Shown here piece after piece: positions 34,061 to 46,692 of a stretch of 64,000 nt of DNA. The stretch is from NCBI GenBank assembly GCA_028671895.1, contig JAPMAC010000231.1, positions 7,714,001 through 7,778,000 of the forward strand. The letters run 5' to 3'. The stretch comes from Oenanthe sinensis. Taxonomy: Eukaryota > Streptophyta > Magnoliopsida > Apiales > Apiaceae. Made by a program: the position numbers and the translations under genes. The notes below the pieces were generated by a model. It was not told the origin of the DNA. It saw nothing but the letters and a program-made list of their open reading frames with translations, and made no database searches. How positions within the stretch are numbered: position 1 is the stretch's first letter; every line of letters begins with the position of its first letter.

Positions 34061-36402
34061 CCTACTTCAATTTTTTCCTGTTATCTAAAATATTGAAGAA
34101 AAAAACAATTTCATAGAAGTAATCTGACTTAAAAGGTTTTAATAAGATTAACAAATATATTTGAAATTAAAGTACTTATTTTAAGTATCATATTAGTTGA
34201 CTTAACATAAAAGTGTTTAAAACTAACATTCCGATATATTTTGAGCACATAAATCATCCAAATCTTGTACTTTTACTATTTCAAGACATTTCCAAAAGTT
34301 GTACTAAACAATACTATATAGTTAGACTTGATAAGAGTCGACCCCCTTTTTCCTCTCCCTTGTCTCTTCCTTCCCCCTTTTATCCCCCTATTTTTTCTTA
34401 CCTAACCCTAGCAACCACTATTATTTCCTCTCCTTTTCCTTATCTCTCACCATTCTTCCTTCATCCAACACCATATTCTCTTGTTTCTTTTGCATCTGAT
34501 CATGATTTTCTCTCCGATTCCATGGGTTTGTCTTTCCCGGGTCATCTTTTGGGTTTTTCCTCTGCTGATATTGTTGATGAGGAATTATCTTCTCACAGAG
34601 ATGTGGTCAAAGAAGAAGGTTGAGTTTCAAACTTCAACAACATGGAATGGGTTGATGATGGTAGAAGTGTCCGACTATCACTCATTCACAAGCAAGGTTT
34701 TGAGTTAGAAATTCCCCAACTTGACACGAATCCCACCCTCAACAAGGATGGATCTACTTTCTAGGAACAAAGTTCCTGCAAGAAGCTCATTTTCCTACAT
34801 TGGGTAGTGAATGATGATGTGTTCATCTGATTTCGGAGCTAGTTTCTTAGCACTCCGGGTTCAGACGTTGTTATTGGTCAAAGCCCTCTTGTCATGGATT
34901 TTAAAAATCATCACCTCCTTCATAAAAAGCATGTATCTGGTCGCCATTTGGTTTTTCCATCCTATCACTTCTTTAGTTCACATGCCATAGACGTTGATTG
35001 TGTTTATCTTAAAAGCGTTCTATTTAGAGTTAGTGATTGACTTCTTACATTCGTTCTCTTTGATTATGAAATTTTGTTATTTTAGATTTATTTATACCAT
35101 GAACTTTGACTTTAATACTGTTAAAAATGATGTTTTAAAGATGTATGTTTTAAAGATGTGATAGTGTTGATGTTCCATGCTAGATGCATGCATCTGAATT
35201 CAAACATTATATTTTTGTTTCAAGCAAAACTGAAATGAAGCCAATTTGAAGGAGAATTCTTAGTCTTCTTCAATATTTTATATATTCACATGAACTATGA
35301 TGGGGATAGTGTTACTAGAGTTAGGTACCTCTTGCGTTTGTAAGCTTGAGATCCTAATATTGTACTCCCTTTGATCCAAATTTATAAAATATAAAAAATT
35401 AACTAAAAAAATACTATATAGTCATCAAAATAATAAAATTATGTTAATTAAGTAAAAGTTCCAGAAATCAAATAGTAACTCTCAACTAAGAGAGAGCAAG
35501 TTGAATGCACCTCAAACAATAATAGTTTGAGTTACGCTTCTTGTCTTCCTTCCATATTATATAGTAAAGGAGATTCCACGTTGACTCAACTTATCATGTT
35601 TTAAACAGTTATTATTACCGAGGAGCTATTATTTAGAAAAGATAATAACTTTACCACATTTTTAACCTGTTAAAACCAATATAGTAGTTCTCAAAAAGTT
35701 GGCCATTACCATCGAATATGCATCTTCTAAAGGCGAACAATTTTTTTATCCTACCAAATTCACAGCACACTTTAATTTCATCTCTATTTCTGATTACAAG
35801 AAAAAATAAAAAATATCGAGGAAACATAAAATGATGCTACTAGGGACAGAACTGATATATGACTGAAGTGGGCTGCGGACCGGGCAAGGGCAGGTGTTTT
35901 ATATATCAAGTGGGGGATGGGCCCCCACTAAAATTTTTTAATTTAAGAATTTTTTTTAAAGTGTTAACTAGATACCCTCATTAAAAAAATGTATGTGCTC
36001 CAACTGAATTCGAAACTCAATAATTAAAGAAATAAATTTGATCTAAAATGTATGAAATTCACAAAATAAAATAGAAATTGAGAATTAGTTTTAATATTTT
36101 ATTATATTAAAAATTAATATTATGTATATTTAAAGTTGGAGCCTTTCGATCCTTAAATTAACAATTCTCTTCCTCTATATAGTGCTCCCATTAAAACTTT
36201 TGTCTAGATCCGCCACTGGGCTCTGGTAAAGTTTTAGCAGATTATATAAATTTTAGAATAAAAAAATATTACAGCCCAGATATTATAAAAAAAATAATCC
36301 ATTAATACATTTTATCCCAAGTCACAATACATATGTAATTGTAGTATACCAAACCACCGAGTCAGCCTTGATAAAGAAAAAGAAAATCAGCGGTAAAACT
36401 AG
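34061..36402. other. Unassigned AT-rich stretch between G1 and element 3
   Basis: No gene with known motifs. A plus-strand frame at 34213-34623 (ATG-initiated segment MGLSFPGHLLGFSSADIVDE from ~34522) is preceded by a pyrimidine-rich tract (34340-34480); it is short and unrecognised. GTACTCCCTTTGATCCAAAT at 35361-35380 resembles one end of a Stowaway-type MITE, but I found no second end. A block from about 35905 (GGGGGATGGGCCCCCACT) to 36218 (GATCCGCCACTG) has the look of a non-autonomous repeat. The 3' LTR of G1 should be here but was not recognised. Confidence 0.4.
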
Positions 36403-37095
36403 TGTAAAGCATAATGTAACGTAGTATGTAATAGTGATATCGATAACTCAACTAAGAAACAAATACAGATAAATAATACTAATATGCAGCACACGAATCC
36501 AGAAGGACATGTAAACATGAATCATACATACATCATTGTAGAGCATTCAAGATGAAAGACATACTGAATGTCAGCGGAAGAAGTTCAATAAAATGATCAG
36601 GCCTCAGCAACAAATAAGAGTTCAGAAGTTTTCAGACTAAAGATAGTGTAATGATTTTTGTGTAAATGTCAAAGGGTTTCAGAGATCAAAAGCAATGGAA
36701 CAGTCCAAAGTTAGTCAGCTGGAGCAGAACAGAAATCAAGGGAATTCAATTCAGTTTTAGTCATTTATGAACCAGACCAGTGCACTAAGCGTCAGCACAA
36801 TAAGAAAAGAATTGTCTTGATTAATCAGAAGAAAATCAGCCGATCAAGCAAGAAGAGTGAAAACCAAGTAGTAATTACTTCAAGCACTTCAAGAAATTAG
36901 TTAAGCCAAGTAATACTACATTTGGTGGTTCCTACACTTGAAACCATGTATGAGGCGCAACATATCTTCCAAGATATAAAGAAATAGCTAGTCAAAGAAT
37001 CTAAGTCATTTATGGCGCCTACACAAGGTAATCCCTAGTGCAGGCGCAACAAAAGAAGACAACAATAGTTTTCTAAGTACTTGGGTGCAAGAAAA
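36403..37095 (+). repeat. 5' LTR of element 3, truncated at its 3' side
   Basis: Matches 63240 onward closely until GCAAGAAAA near 37095, then passes directly into Gag coding sequence. It contains GGCGCAAC, GGCGCC and GGCGCAACAAAAG motifs (36953-37050). The LTR of the related element 2b is 1,817 bp, so more than half is probably missing. Confidence 0.9.
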
Positions 37096-38478
37096 TGGAA
37101 GTTCAAGAATATCAGGTTTAGGAGGAACCCTAAGTACAAATTCAAGAGTAACTCCAGTTACAGTAGTTCCAGTTTCAGAAACAGAAACTGAGGTGGTTCG
37201 TCTTCAGGGTCTTACAGCAAAGGAGGTTATAAGACGGGGATGGTAGACCGCTGTAAGTTTAAGGGCTATAACTATGATGAACCCGGGTATTTTGCTACAA
37301 AATGCCGGAAGCCTAAGCAAGGAAAAGAGATAAATGAGTCGTCTGAAGAACTCAAGCAAAAGTATGATGCATTGGTAAAGAAGCATCAGGGCAGAGCTTA
37401 TTCAGTCAAGGGAAAGAGCTGGGATGACTTAGATAATGATGAAGAAGAGACATATGGAAATGTTGCACTAATGGCAGATTCTTCAGAGGCATCACCTCAG
37501 TCATCAAATGTATCATTTCTTTCCACAGTTGACATGTCTAATTCTAGTTATAAGAAAATTGTAGAAGATCTAAGTGTAGAAATGTTTAACATTCACATAA
37601 GCATGCTAGCATCTGAAGAAGAAAATGTTAAACTAGTTCTAAAGAATAAAATACTAGAAGCTAGAAATGAAGAACTAGAGCTTGTATGTGATAACTTATA
37701 AGATCTGAAATAGAAAATAGAATATCTTCAGAATTGAGACAAATGCAACCAGGAAGTAGAAACTGCACTTAGGAATAAAATTTCTGAGTTAGAGTTAAAA
37801 CTTCAGGCTTATAAGAAATCTGCTAATCTTGTTAAGGAGGCAATAGATAAACAGGTCATAGGTCAGAAAACTGGAATAGGATTTGACTATGATAAAAAGG
37901 CAGGAAAGAGACATGAGGAATCAATTGCTGATGAAAGTCCTGTGAAGCAAGACATTCCACATGTGTTAAAAAATGTCGCTAAGCCCCTTTACAAAAAGTT
38001 TGTCATCAAACCCCTAGATGAAGAACATATCTTAATGAAAGAAGAAATCCTTGCTGAGGATAAAAAGAAAGAGGAAGAAAGTAAAAACGAGTTGCCTAAG
38101 AAATCTGTAAAAATTGTAGAACCTAAGGAACATATTAAAAGTGACTTAGGCAACAAGAATGAAAAGAAGAAAGCTAACAGAAATGGCAAGATAGGTGTTA
38201 ACAAGAAAAATTATTATGCCTACTCTCTCAAAGCTATTAGAAAAGTTTGTAATAATTGCAATTCTACTGGTCATTTTACGCATGCATGCAAAAAGATAAA
38301 AGTAATAAAAGAAGAAACTTCTAATATGCCTGCCATGTCTGCCATGTTTATCCCTCATCAACCGTGTGGTAAAGTAGGATGCATGCCATGTGCATTCAAC
38401 ATCATGTCTGCATACATAAACTTAATGAATACATCATCTAGTACTTGCATGAATACAGATGTGAACATGAGTAGAAAG
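37096..38478 (+). pseudogene. gag: Gag of element 3, middle and C-terminal part
   Basis: Gly/Ser/Arg-rich stretch, then a ruined first zinc knuckle (CKFKGYNYDEPGYFATKC near 37249-37302: the second Cys and the His of the usual knuckle are Tyr). An acidic segment, a coiled-coil region with stops near 37700-37735, and a second knuckle CNNCNSTGHFTHAC (~38248-38289) that keeps all four ligands. The frame ends at MSRK, where a solo LTR interrupts it; coding resumes at 40189. Confidence 0.85.
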
Positions 38479-40188
38479 TGAAAGTGTTTGACCTAAAACC
38501 AATCATGTATGATGAGTTAGGAAAAACTTTCTGCTACTCTTATTTAATTTCATTTGATAATAATAAAGTATTTATTTGTTATGTTACGGGCTTAATCTAT
38601 TTGAAGTGTATTAAATAAGATGTTCCATAGTTTAGAGCAAAGCTTCTAGAATTATAATGAGATTGTAATAATGAGATCTAGAAGATAATAGCTTTAGACT
38701 TAAATAGTTCCTGATCATAGGATAACTAATTGGAAATTGGTAAATCCGTAAAGATCAGTACGTACTATGCTAGCTCTCTTAGGAGGATGTATGTTCTCAT
38801 AGACATTTGTGTGGTGACACTATATCTAGTATGTAGGTGCTTATTAAGGAATAAGTTCACTGAACATGACTCGATAAGTAGAACAACTAATGAAGTTTAC
38901 TCACGTGTCGATAGTTGTTTATTAAGTAAATAGTTGTACAAGTATCCTTAGACTTGAGATCGTTAGAGTAATCTCGTACACAATGATTTATGCTTTGGTT
39001 TAGTCCTTAGTCTCTAGGACATTCATTAGGTCCATTCTGGGCATAGTGATTTGTGTATGGAGATAGTTAACGGATCAATAAAGGATCTGCCCCTTCCAGT
39101 AAAGGAAGTGAATATCCTATGTTATTCTTAGATATGCAAGTTCAGGAATCTCTGGCCAGAGTGAATGAAATTAGAAAGAGTTTCTAATATTCATTAAAAG
39201 GAACTTTGCATTATGAATAAGAAATCATATGATTAAATTAGATAGGCTTGACACGAGTTCCATGCCTTGTATTTAATCGGGACATTGAAGGGTAGAAGGA
39301 ATTAATTGTATGGTAACTAATTACTGACATGTTCTAAGTATTCTAAGCAATGATTTCGTATTATCTGGATAGTCGCGATATGTTGAGAAGCATCACTCAC
39401 GATGTAGAATAAATATAATTAATCAGATTAATTATATTTAATGAATTAATAGAATTCATATAAATAATAAATAAAATGTTTATTATTATTTATTTCTACC
39501 ACCGGCTTAATATTGAACCTAAAGAGTTACACCATAAAAGAGATTAAATTATAGATGAAGGAATAATTAATAATAGCTAGTCATTATTTATTTATCAAAT
39601 AAATAATTACTTAGCAAATTTTATAAATTAATTAAATGAGATTTAATTGATTATAAATTATTTAAGATAAGATCTTAATATTATTAATTAAATATTTAAT
39701 TAAAGTAATTAAATATGAAGAGAGAATAATTTTCTAAAAGAGTTTAGAAAAAGGAATTAATGATTAAAATAGTTTTAATTATTAACTAATTAATTAATAA
39801 GATTAATTGATTAAAAAAGGAATTAATAATAAGATATTTATAGAAAATATCTCAGCTGAGATATTTGCCTATAAATATAGGATTATAAACCCTAATACTT
39901 TAACCCTAATATTTGTGAGAAATATTTTAAAAAGGAGGCAACCCTAATTTCCTCTCTACCCTCCTCCTTCATCTTTTAGTTTGATTCTTGGTGGATATCT
40001 TTAGAGCACTCCACACTTGAGGGGTAATTGCAAGGATTGAAGAACAGGATCTTCTCTAGCTGTTTCCAGAAAGCTATCGATGTATTCTTCAATTTATAAA
40101 CTAGTTTTTGTATCTATATGTATGTATACATAGGAATATATGCAAATAAATGTTATTCAATGCTTCCGCTGGTGCATAAATTCCTTCA
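38479..40188. mobile_element. Solo LTR (1,710 bp) in gag of element 3
   Basis: Starts TGAAAGTG and ends TTCCTTCA (TGAA...TTCA inverted ends) with exact 5-bp duplications GAAAG at 38474-38478 and 40189-40193. Removing it and one duplication rejoins Gag in frame. It contains a good promoter-like segment (GCCTATAAATATAGG at ~39867-39881). No coding sequence. It is not obviously related to the other LTRs here; the 5-bp duplication and TG...CA ends fit an LTR of either superfamily. Orientation by the TATA box is plus. Confidence 0.85.
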
Positions 40189-40400
40189 GAAAGCATGTTA
40201 GGGCAAAGACTGCTAGTCATCCTAAGTCTAGGAGGGAAGCCCCTGTCTCTAAGCCTAAAGACACCCCTGTCAAGGCTAAACCAAAGGGCAAGGGCACAGT
40301 CGATGAAAAAGACAAGGACCAGAAAATTTCTGCAGCTAAATCTGTTTACTTATCTAAGCCTCTTGGACCCAATCAAATTTGGGTGCCAAAGAAGAAGTAA
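40189..40400 (+). pseudogene. gag: C-terminal end of Gag of element 3
   Basis: Continues Gag after the solo LTR: RKHVRAKTASHPKSRRE, a Lys/Pro-rich basic tail, and GPNQIWVPKKK before the stop at 40398-40400. The terminal WVPKK block is the same as in element 1 Gag (HHWVPKNT). Confidence 0.85.
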
Positions 40401-41427
40401 TCAATCTATGGTTGCAAGGCATAACAAAGAACAAGCGTGTCATGTGGATTCTCGATGAACGCTGTTTAAGGCATATGACTGGTAATAAGGCCCTGCTATC
40501 AAATATGATTGAGAAAGCTAGCCCGATAGTGACCTTTGGAGATAACAGTAAGGGATTCACAACGGGATATGGCAATCTGGAAATTGGCAATATTATCATT
40601 GAAAATATCTCTCTTGTGGACGGATTAAGGCATAACCTTCTAAGTATCAGTCAGTTCACAGATAAGGGCTATAAAGTAACATTTGAGAAAGAAAGATGTG
40701 CAATCAAAAACAGGAAAGATGATAAGCTTTCTCTTCAAGGAGTGAGAAAGAGGAAACTTTTTGTAGCTGACCTATTCTCTGCAAGTAGAGGCGAAGTTCA
40801 ATGTTTTTACAGCAAAGCTTTAACATAGGATAGTTAGTTATGGCACAAGAAACTTTCACACCTGAACTTCAAGGCAATGAACTCTTTAGTTAAGAGAGAA
40901 TTTGGTAGAGGTTTACCTGAGATGGAATTTTGTCAAGAAGGGTTATGTGAAGCATGTGAAAAATGGAAGTCAAAGAAAGCATCTCACCGAAGCAAAGATT
41001 CATAGACATTACGGAACCACTGCAACTTCTGCATATGGATTTATTTGGTCTAGTCAACGTCGTGTCTATGTCAAGGAAGAGATATGCACTAGTAATTGTA
41101 GACGACTACTCCAAGTACACATGGGTGTTGTTTCTAGCCTCAAAGGATGAAGCCCCTGAAACAATTATCGATCACATAAAGAGGAAAGACTTAGAAACTG
41201 GTTTGCCTGTCAGGAAAATTATATCTGATAATGGAACAGAGTTCAGGAATATAACCCTGAATGATTTCTGTATTGAGAAAGGGATTTCAAGACAATACTC
41301 AGCGCCCGGAACTCCACAGCAAAATGGAGTGGTAGAAAGGAAGGATAGAACTCTAGTTGAAGCAGCAAGAACAATGTTGAATGAAGCTAAGTTACCTGTA
41401 TACTTCTGGGCTGAAGCAGTCAACACA
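40379..41427 (+). pseudogene. pol: Pol of element 3: protease and integrase, cut by element 4
   Basis: Overlaps the Gag end in another frame, as in element 1. The protease site reads WILDERCLRHMTG: the Asp is kept but the Ser-Gly of DSG is gone. HNLLSISQFTDKGYKV and the pre-integrase LWHKKLSHLNFKAMNSL follow, with stops at ~40826 and 40834 and a frameshift region ~40925-40990. Integrase keeps LLHMDLFG, IISDNGTEFRN and TPQQNGVVERK. It ends at AVNT, where element 4 inserted; the next residues (ACYTRNRTLV) are at 55330. Confidence 0.88.
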
Positions 41428-44400
41428 TGTAATAACCCTAACTTTGTAAGATTTTCAAAGCCTTGAGGAATAATAATTCTACGGGATTTTGGAACTCATG
41501 TTAGCCCACGCTATATAAATGGTGGAAAATTAAGAATCCGAAGATACATTACGGATGTGCAAGGAAAATAAGTGAATGCAAACATCGTCAGAATTCACTA
41601 ATTTCTATTTCTACGAATTTAGTTGTAACCTATGAAACACAAGAGAATACGAGAACCCTAACATGACCTAATATACACGACATGGAAATATTAAACCAAG
41701 ACATCCCAAAGGATAAAGAGTTATGATAAGAAATTTCTACGCTAAAACGTTTTCGAGAATTTTCGAACATCGAAATAAGGATTATGCAAGCAAATGATTA
41801 CATTATTGGGGATAATACAAAGGTGGCCATGCAAGGAAGCAAGAAACTAAGTAGTTAGCATCTAACCAAACCAAACTAGAAAGAAAACTAGAAGTAGAAG
41901 CATGGTTCCATGAAAAATGGGACAAGGACATGAAAAGTCAATATGACTATTCCACTTTTTGACATTTCTAGCCACTTTATTACATATAACACGCATATAT
42001 ATCATGGCCTAGCTGATTATATGTCTGCATATCAGTATATATAAGATAGATATACAAAATAAATAGCATAAAACGTTTTCAAGTAAGGTAACCAAGCAAA
42101 GGAGCCAAACCAGCCAAAGAAAGTTCCATTCGGCTACAAGGAAGAATTGATTTTTCATCACCACTTAAACAAGCTCCATAAATCATAACAAAAATTCCGA
42201 ATGCTCTCCACATCAGAATAGAGGTAAGGATTTTTTTTTCATAATTTTTGGAGTTGTTTTAGGTAGTCAAAGAAATTGTGAAAGTGAATCATGAATAGTA
42301 ATTGTGTTCTTGGTTATGTTGTTTCAATGGAAGATTCAAGCAAGTTAAGGCAACCCAAGCCATCCCTAGGAGTTGTGAAGCATATTTAGTGATCTCAAGG
42401 TTACATACAAGGTATACATATTTTCATTCCCTTTAAACCTTGTGATTTCATACGGATAATGCTAAGTAATGCAAGCATGTTAAGTTACTAGCACTAATGA
42501 CTAAGTTAAGCATGATTGTGTTGGTTGTGATGAAATGAGGTTGGTTATAAAACTTGAGCTTATGACTGATTTTGTGAGTTCATAACCGTGTAATGATATT
42601 GGTTGTGTTGGTTTTGGATGTTGGTAATATGATCAAATCCGGGAAACGTTCCGTGTATAGCCGTTGTAATGCCCGTTTGAAACTAGGGTTAATTGGACAG
42701 GTGATTTCGAACCATTAAAATGTCATTTTTGAAAACCAATGACCAGGGTAGAATAGTTCTTGTCTTAAGCTTTGTATTGACATAAAAATCATGTCGATAT
42801 GATTTACGGTTTAGAAGTTACGTCCGTTTTAGTAAAAGTCGCGCAAGTAATCTAACTGCAGTTTTGTCACCACTTTGAAGAGATAAATAGCCCACTTAAG
42901 AATTGGTAAAAATGATGAATTTTGGATGGTAGATGCCTCGGACAGTTGGTAGTGCGACCAAAAAGTTTTGTATAAAAATAAGAAATTTTCGATTTTATAA
43001 AAATGTTACAGTCAAAACTGCGCAAGTGGAAAACCCCTTAAGGGGATGGTTCGCTAAGAAATTTGGTTATATGCACACGACTTGGTTTTGAAACTCGTAC
43101 GAAGCAAGATATTGGCATAAGTACTTGACGAAAGATATAAGAGTATAAAGGACCCTAAAGGAGTCATATAAAACATTTGCAGGATTTCATAAAGTTGTGT
43201 CATTAACGCGTAATTCGGGGTTTAAGGGAAATCTAACCTAGCGTTCTGTTTGGTTATAATAGATCACCGGACGTCCACGAGCACACCTAGAAATCTCCGA
43301 ACCACAGGCAAGTTTTCGAAAACCAAGTTTTAAGTATTTTGTAAACTGCTGATGTTATGATATAACTGTATTGAAAGTTTTTTATTGGTTTACTGTGTAA
43401 TAAACGTGCAACGCTTGTTACGACTTATATATTACGAACTAAAGTTGGATATAAGTCGATGTATGAATAGAGGCTCTAAGACAGGGCAAAATCGTATCTG
43501 GATATTTAAATCGGGAGTCGGAGCTATTTTACTAGAACGCTGTCATAAAAATATTAAAAAAAAAACCCGGAAATTGCCGGAGACAGTGATTTTCAGAAAT
43601 ATCGATTACCAATATTTCATAAAAACATACATGGGATAACTATTCAAAATATCCTGAATCATTTTATAGATATTATTTAAATTTTTATTTAATTAAATGG
43701 ATATTAATTTGAATATTCATTTAATAATATGTGATCAATGATTTATTATTTAATACATGTTATTTTAGTATTTATTGAACAGTCCAAAAATTCTTTAAAA
43801 ATAATTGATTAATCATTTACTATTTGATAAATATTATTTAAATATTTATTAAATATTCTAAGATTATTTAAAAATAAATGGGATAATGATTTACTATTTA
43901 ATAAATATTATTTAAATATTTATTAAATATTCCAAAATTTTCTAAGAATAATTAAACCTTTCTCAGAATACAATTTGAGGACCTACAAATTTCTTAAAAT
44001 ATTTTCTGGCCTTCAGAATATCTAATAAGGTTCCCAAATATTATTCCAATAATATCAAGTCCCTTAAAACAAGGGCTCACATTTTCTGATTGATCAAAAT
44101 TGGGAATCAAGTCTAAGAAATGAGCCAATGGTCTCGCTTTCTTTTTATACTCTGATATTACAATCACTTCCCTATTCAATTAGAGATTTCCAAACTCAAC
44201 AACTTATTGAAAAGAAAAAAAAAAAACCCCCGACTACTCCCAAGTTATGTTATAACAGGCAGACTTCTAAAACAAATGAAATCTATTGACTAACGTCAAC
44301 CCACATAATGAGTTTACTTCCTCAACCCTTCCGGAAGTAAGGATATGATGATTAAAGTAAACCTATCAACAAGCCGGTTGCTTGGGGGACTTGGATTAAA

Positions 44401-45384
44401 TTCCATTCCAGACATGGATAGGGTTCTTCCAGGGATTGGAGTAGCCGACACTAGGGGTCGGAAAGAGTGTAAGAGGCTGTGGGACAGTCCATCCAAGCGT
44501 AAGAGGCTGTGGGACAGTCCAGCATAAAGGCTCATATGTGGCCTGGGTGCAGGCCCGGTTAGGGTAGTCATCCATCTACTAGTAGAAAAGAATTCGGTAC
44601 ATACGGCTGATCACCGGGTACCGTGGTACTCCAGTATATCCTCATTCTTCCAATTGGAATTGTACTGTAATATTGTAACGAAAGCCTAGGTGCTGAGTTA
44701 CCGATAATATTGACAGTGGTTAAACAAAATTTATTTGAAGCAACATGATGCACTATTAGCTGTTTGCCGAAAATAAATGAATGTATTTTCTCCCATAATT
44801 ACTAAGATGGCTAAATGATGAGATTACAATTACAACGCTTTAAAAACTACTTATACTATTGCTGAGCTATTGCTCACTCTTGCTTTTCTTTATATATCAT
44901 AACACCGCAGCTGCCAGTTATGCCGCGCCGTCGGACGACCGTCAGAAAGAGGGTGGGCAATACCCGAGACTTCCGTAGGCTTTTCTCTGTTTTTCCACAG
45001 GTAGAAGATCGAGGTCGGATTGGCGTACAGCTAGTGATAGTGCGCCTTATATATAAGTATGATCTATGTAAATTAATGATGAAGAACAAACGTAGGTCAG
45101 CCTATTGACTTCATGTAGAGGTCGTCTAGGTGACCATTCTGTTATTTTGGAAATCGGTTGTAATAACTCGAACTTTCTTTTGGGTACTAGCTAATGTATA
45201 TATATAAGTATCGTTCCTGAGACTATAACCTGTGTGTGTGTGTGAAGGTGTATGTGCATATATATGGATTGTTGGGTCATTGCAGGTGAAAACGACGAGT
45301 CGAGAAATAAGTGTAAGTGTTAATAAATGGAAACAGGGTAACGTGGCAACCTAGATCCCGGACCCCGGATCTTGGGGTGTCACA
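41428..45384 (+). repeat. 5' LTR of element 4 (3,957 bp)
   Basis: Starts TGTAATAACCCTAACTTTG and ends CTTGGGGTGTCACA. It contains TATATAAA at 41512-41519, a 23-bp direct repeat (44469-44491 and 44499-44521) and several AT-rich stretches. A conserved small frame at 44920-45108 (MPRRRTTVRKRVGNTRDF) lies ~35 bases after TTTATATATCA (~44889-44899). No other coding potential was recognised. Confidence 0.95.
44920..45108 (+). other. Small conserved frame in the LTR of element 4 (62 residues)
   Basis: An ATG frame with an Arg-rich start, identical in the other LTR at 54865-55053. Identity is expected for young LTRs and proves nothing. It might be the first exon of the acidic frame at 45553-46299, since an AGG/GTGGGC donor and TTTTATCTCAG acceptor would join in frame. 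Not recognised; could be chance. Confidence 0.25.
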
Positions 45385-45388
45385 GAAA

Positions 45389-45400
45389 TGGTATCAGAGC
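45389..45400 (+). other. Primer binding site of element 4
   Basis: TGGTATCAGAGC four bases after the 5' LTR end; complementary to initiator Met-tRNA. Confidence 0.93.
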
Positions 45401-45552
45401 CTAGGGTTATAACTCTCAGAAACGATAACGAGTTAAGAACTATAAATCCACTTATAATAATAATAAGAACTCTCATCGAGTTGTTGTCGGGCTATCGGAT
45501 ATAGCGCTGGCATTAAAACCCGTAAGGGGACTCTTAACCTCACAAGTAGTAA

Positions 45553-46299
45553 CACGGTTTTGTTTTATCTCAGATACTGGAGGATGAGGAGGGAGAGGCC
45601 TATGAGCGGCAACATGACGAGGCCCTGCTAGCGGCCGGTGAGGACAGGACTGATCATTCCGTGGGGACTCCCACTGATGTTCCGACAGATGACACGGTAG
45701 AGGAGGAGGACCCTGAGGAGGACCCCGTTGAGGATCCGACAGATGTTGATGATATCTTTTCCCCATCCACCGAGACCGAGGAGCCGGTAGATGATGACAC
45801 CGTATGGACTGACATTCAGATGCACCCACTCCCTATGCCGAGATCCCCTACTCCACCAGTGCTATGGAGTCCTGTGCCTACCGATGACAGTATTGAGGAG
45901 GTGACTCCTGAGACCCCTGAGCCAGATGAGCTTGTACCGAGCGATTCAGCCACTCTACCACCGCCACCAGCTCCCCCCAGTGTGTCGGTGGCCTACCATG
46001 AGTGGATGACGGGATTCTTGAACACGGAGCTGATTGTTGCCGAAGCTAGGATTGATGAGCTGCGTAGGCAGCTAGCGGCGGAGCGTGATGCGAGGCGCGC
46101 ACGTTAGGAGGGTATGTGGGGTGCCTCCCCTAGAGCCACCAGGAAGGAGATCTCCAGGATTGAGAGGAGGGCCAGGCGTAGAGTACGAGGTCTTCCGGCC
46201 GTTGACGGTGAGTACATCTCCCGGAGAGATGCAGAGGCTATTTGGGCTAGGGCGATGTCCCGCGTGAGGGGCTTAACCCGGCAGGATGATGATCTGTGA
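45553..46299 (+). pseudogene. Acidic, proline-rich frame upstream of gag in element 4
   Basis: Open from 45553 to TGA 46297-46299 with a single TAG at 46105-46107 and no early ATG. It follows TTTTATCTCAG, which looks like a splice acceptor. Contents: Glu/Asp/Pro/Thr-rich region (TDDTVEEEDPEEDPVEDP), proline runs, then a charged helix (ARIDELRRQLAAERDARR) and, after the TAG, an Arg-rich part (KEISRIERRARRRVRG). Sustained composition over ~245 codons argues for real coding. I do not recognise the family. It could be an extra ORF or an extension of gag removed by splicing. Confidence 0.45.
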
Positions 46300-46692
46300 T
46301 GTAGATGATAGTCTAGAGATGCAGACGAGTGTACTACTGTAGCTTTATATGATAGGTTCCCTTGTACTATTAAGAACTTGAATTGTTCAGAACTTTATGT
46401 ATTTTGTTTTGGGTAAGAAGGACCTAACTGTTGTATTTTGTGATTCGTATGACAATGGATATAAGGACTCGAAATTTCAGTTCTCAATTGGTTAGTCTTA
46501 AAAAAAAAAAAAAATTTGCACCTCGTAATTCAATCAACTGTGTGTGGCTGTTTATTTATACCAGAGCTATGGCACTAAAGATTTATGTAATATGATTTTA
46601 AGAGTTACGATTAAGTAACCAAATTGACTAGTTTTCCCAGCCTTACGAGGCAATATGTCTGATAATGAAATTTCTTGTCCAAATTCAGTAAA
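46300..46692 (+). other. Leader before gag of element 4
   Basis: Non-coding, with an A-run at ~46501-46514. It ends with TTGTCCAAATTCAG, a possible splice acceptor, four bases before the gag ATG at 46693. Confidence 0.5.

Noticed and set aside
34213..34623. Host protein gene of 136 residues
   Set aside because: Half of it is low-complexity Ser/Pro/Phe from a pyrimidine tract; no recognisable domain, so it is only noted.
35361..35540. Stowaway MITE
   Set aside because: Only one end-like sequence (GTACTCCCTTTGATCC) was seen; no inverted partner or TA duplication was found.
45473..45829. Minus-strand proline/histidine-rich frame
   Set aside because: It is the complement of the acidic plus-strand frame at 45553-46299 and has no independent support.
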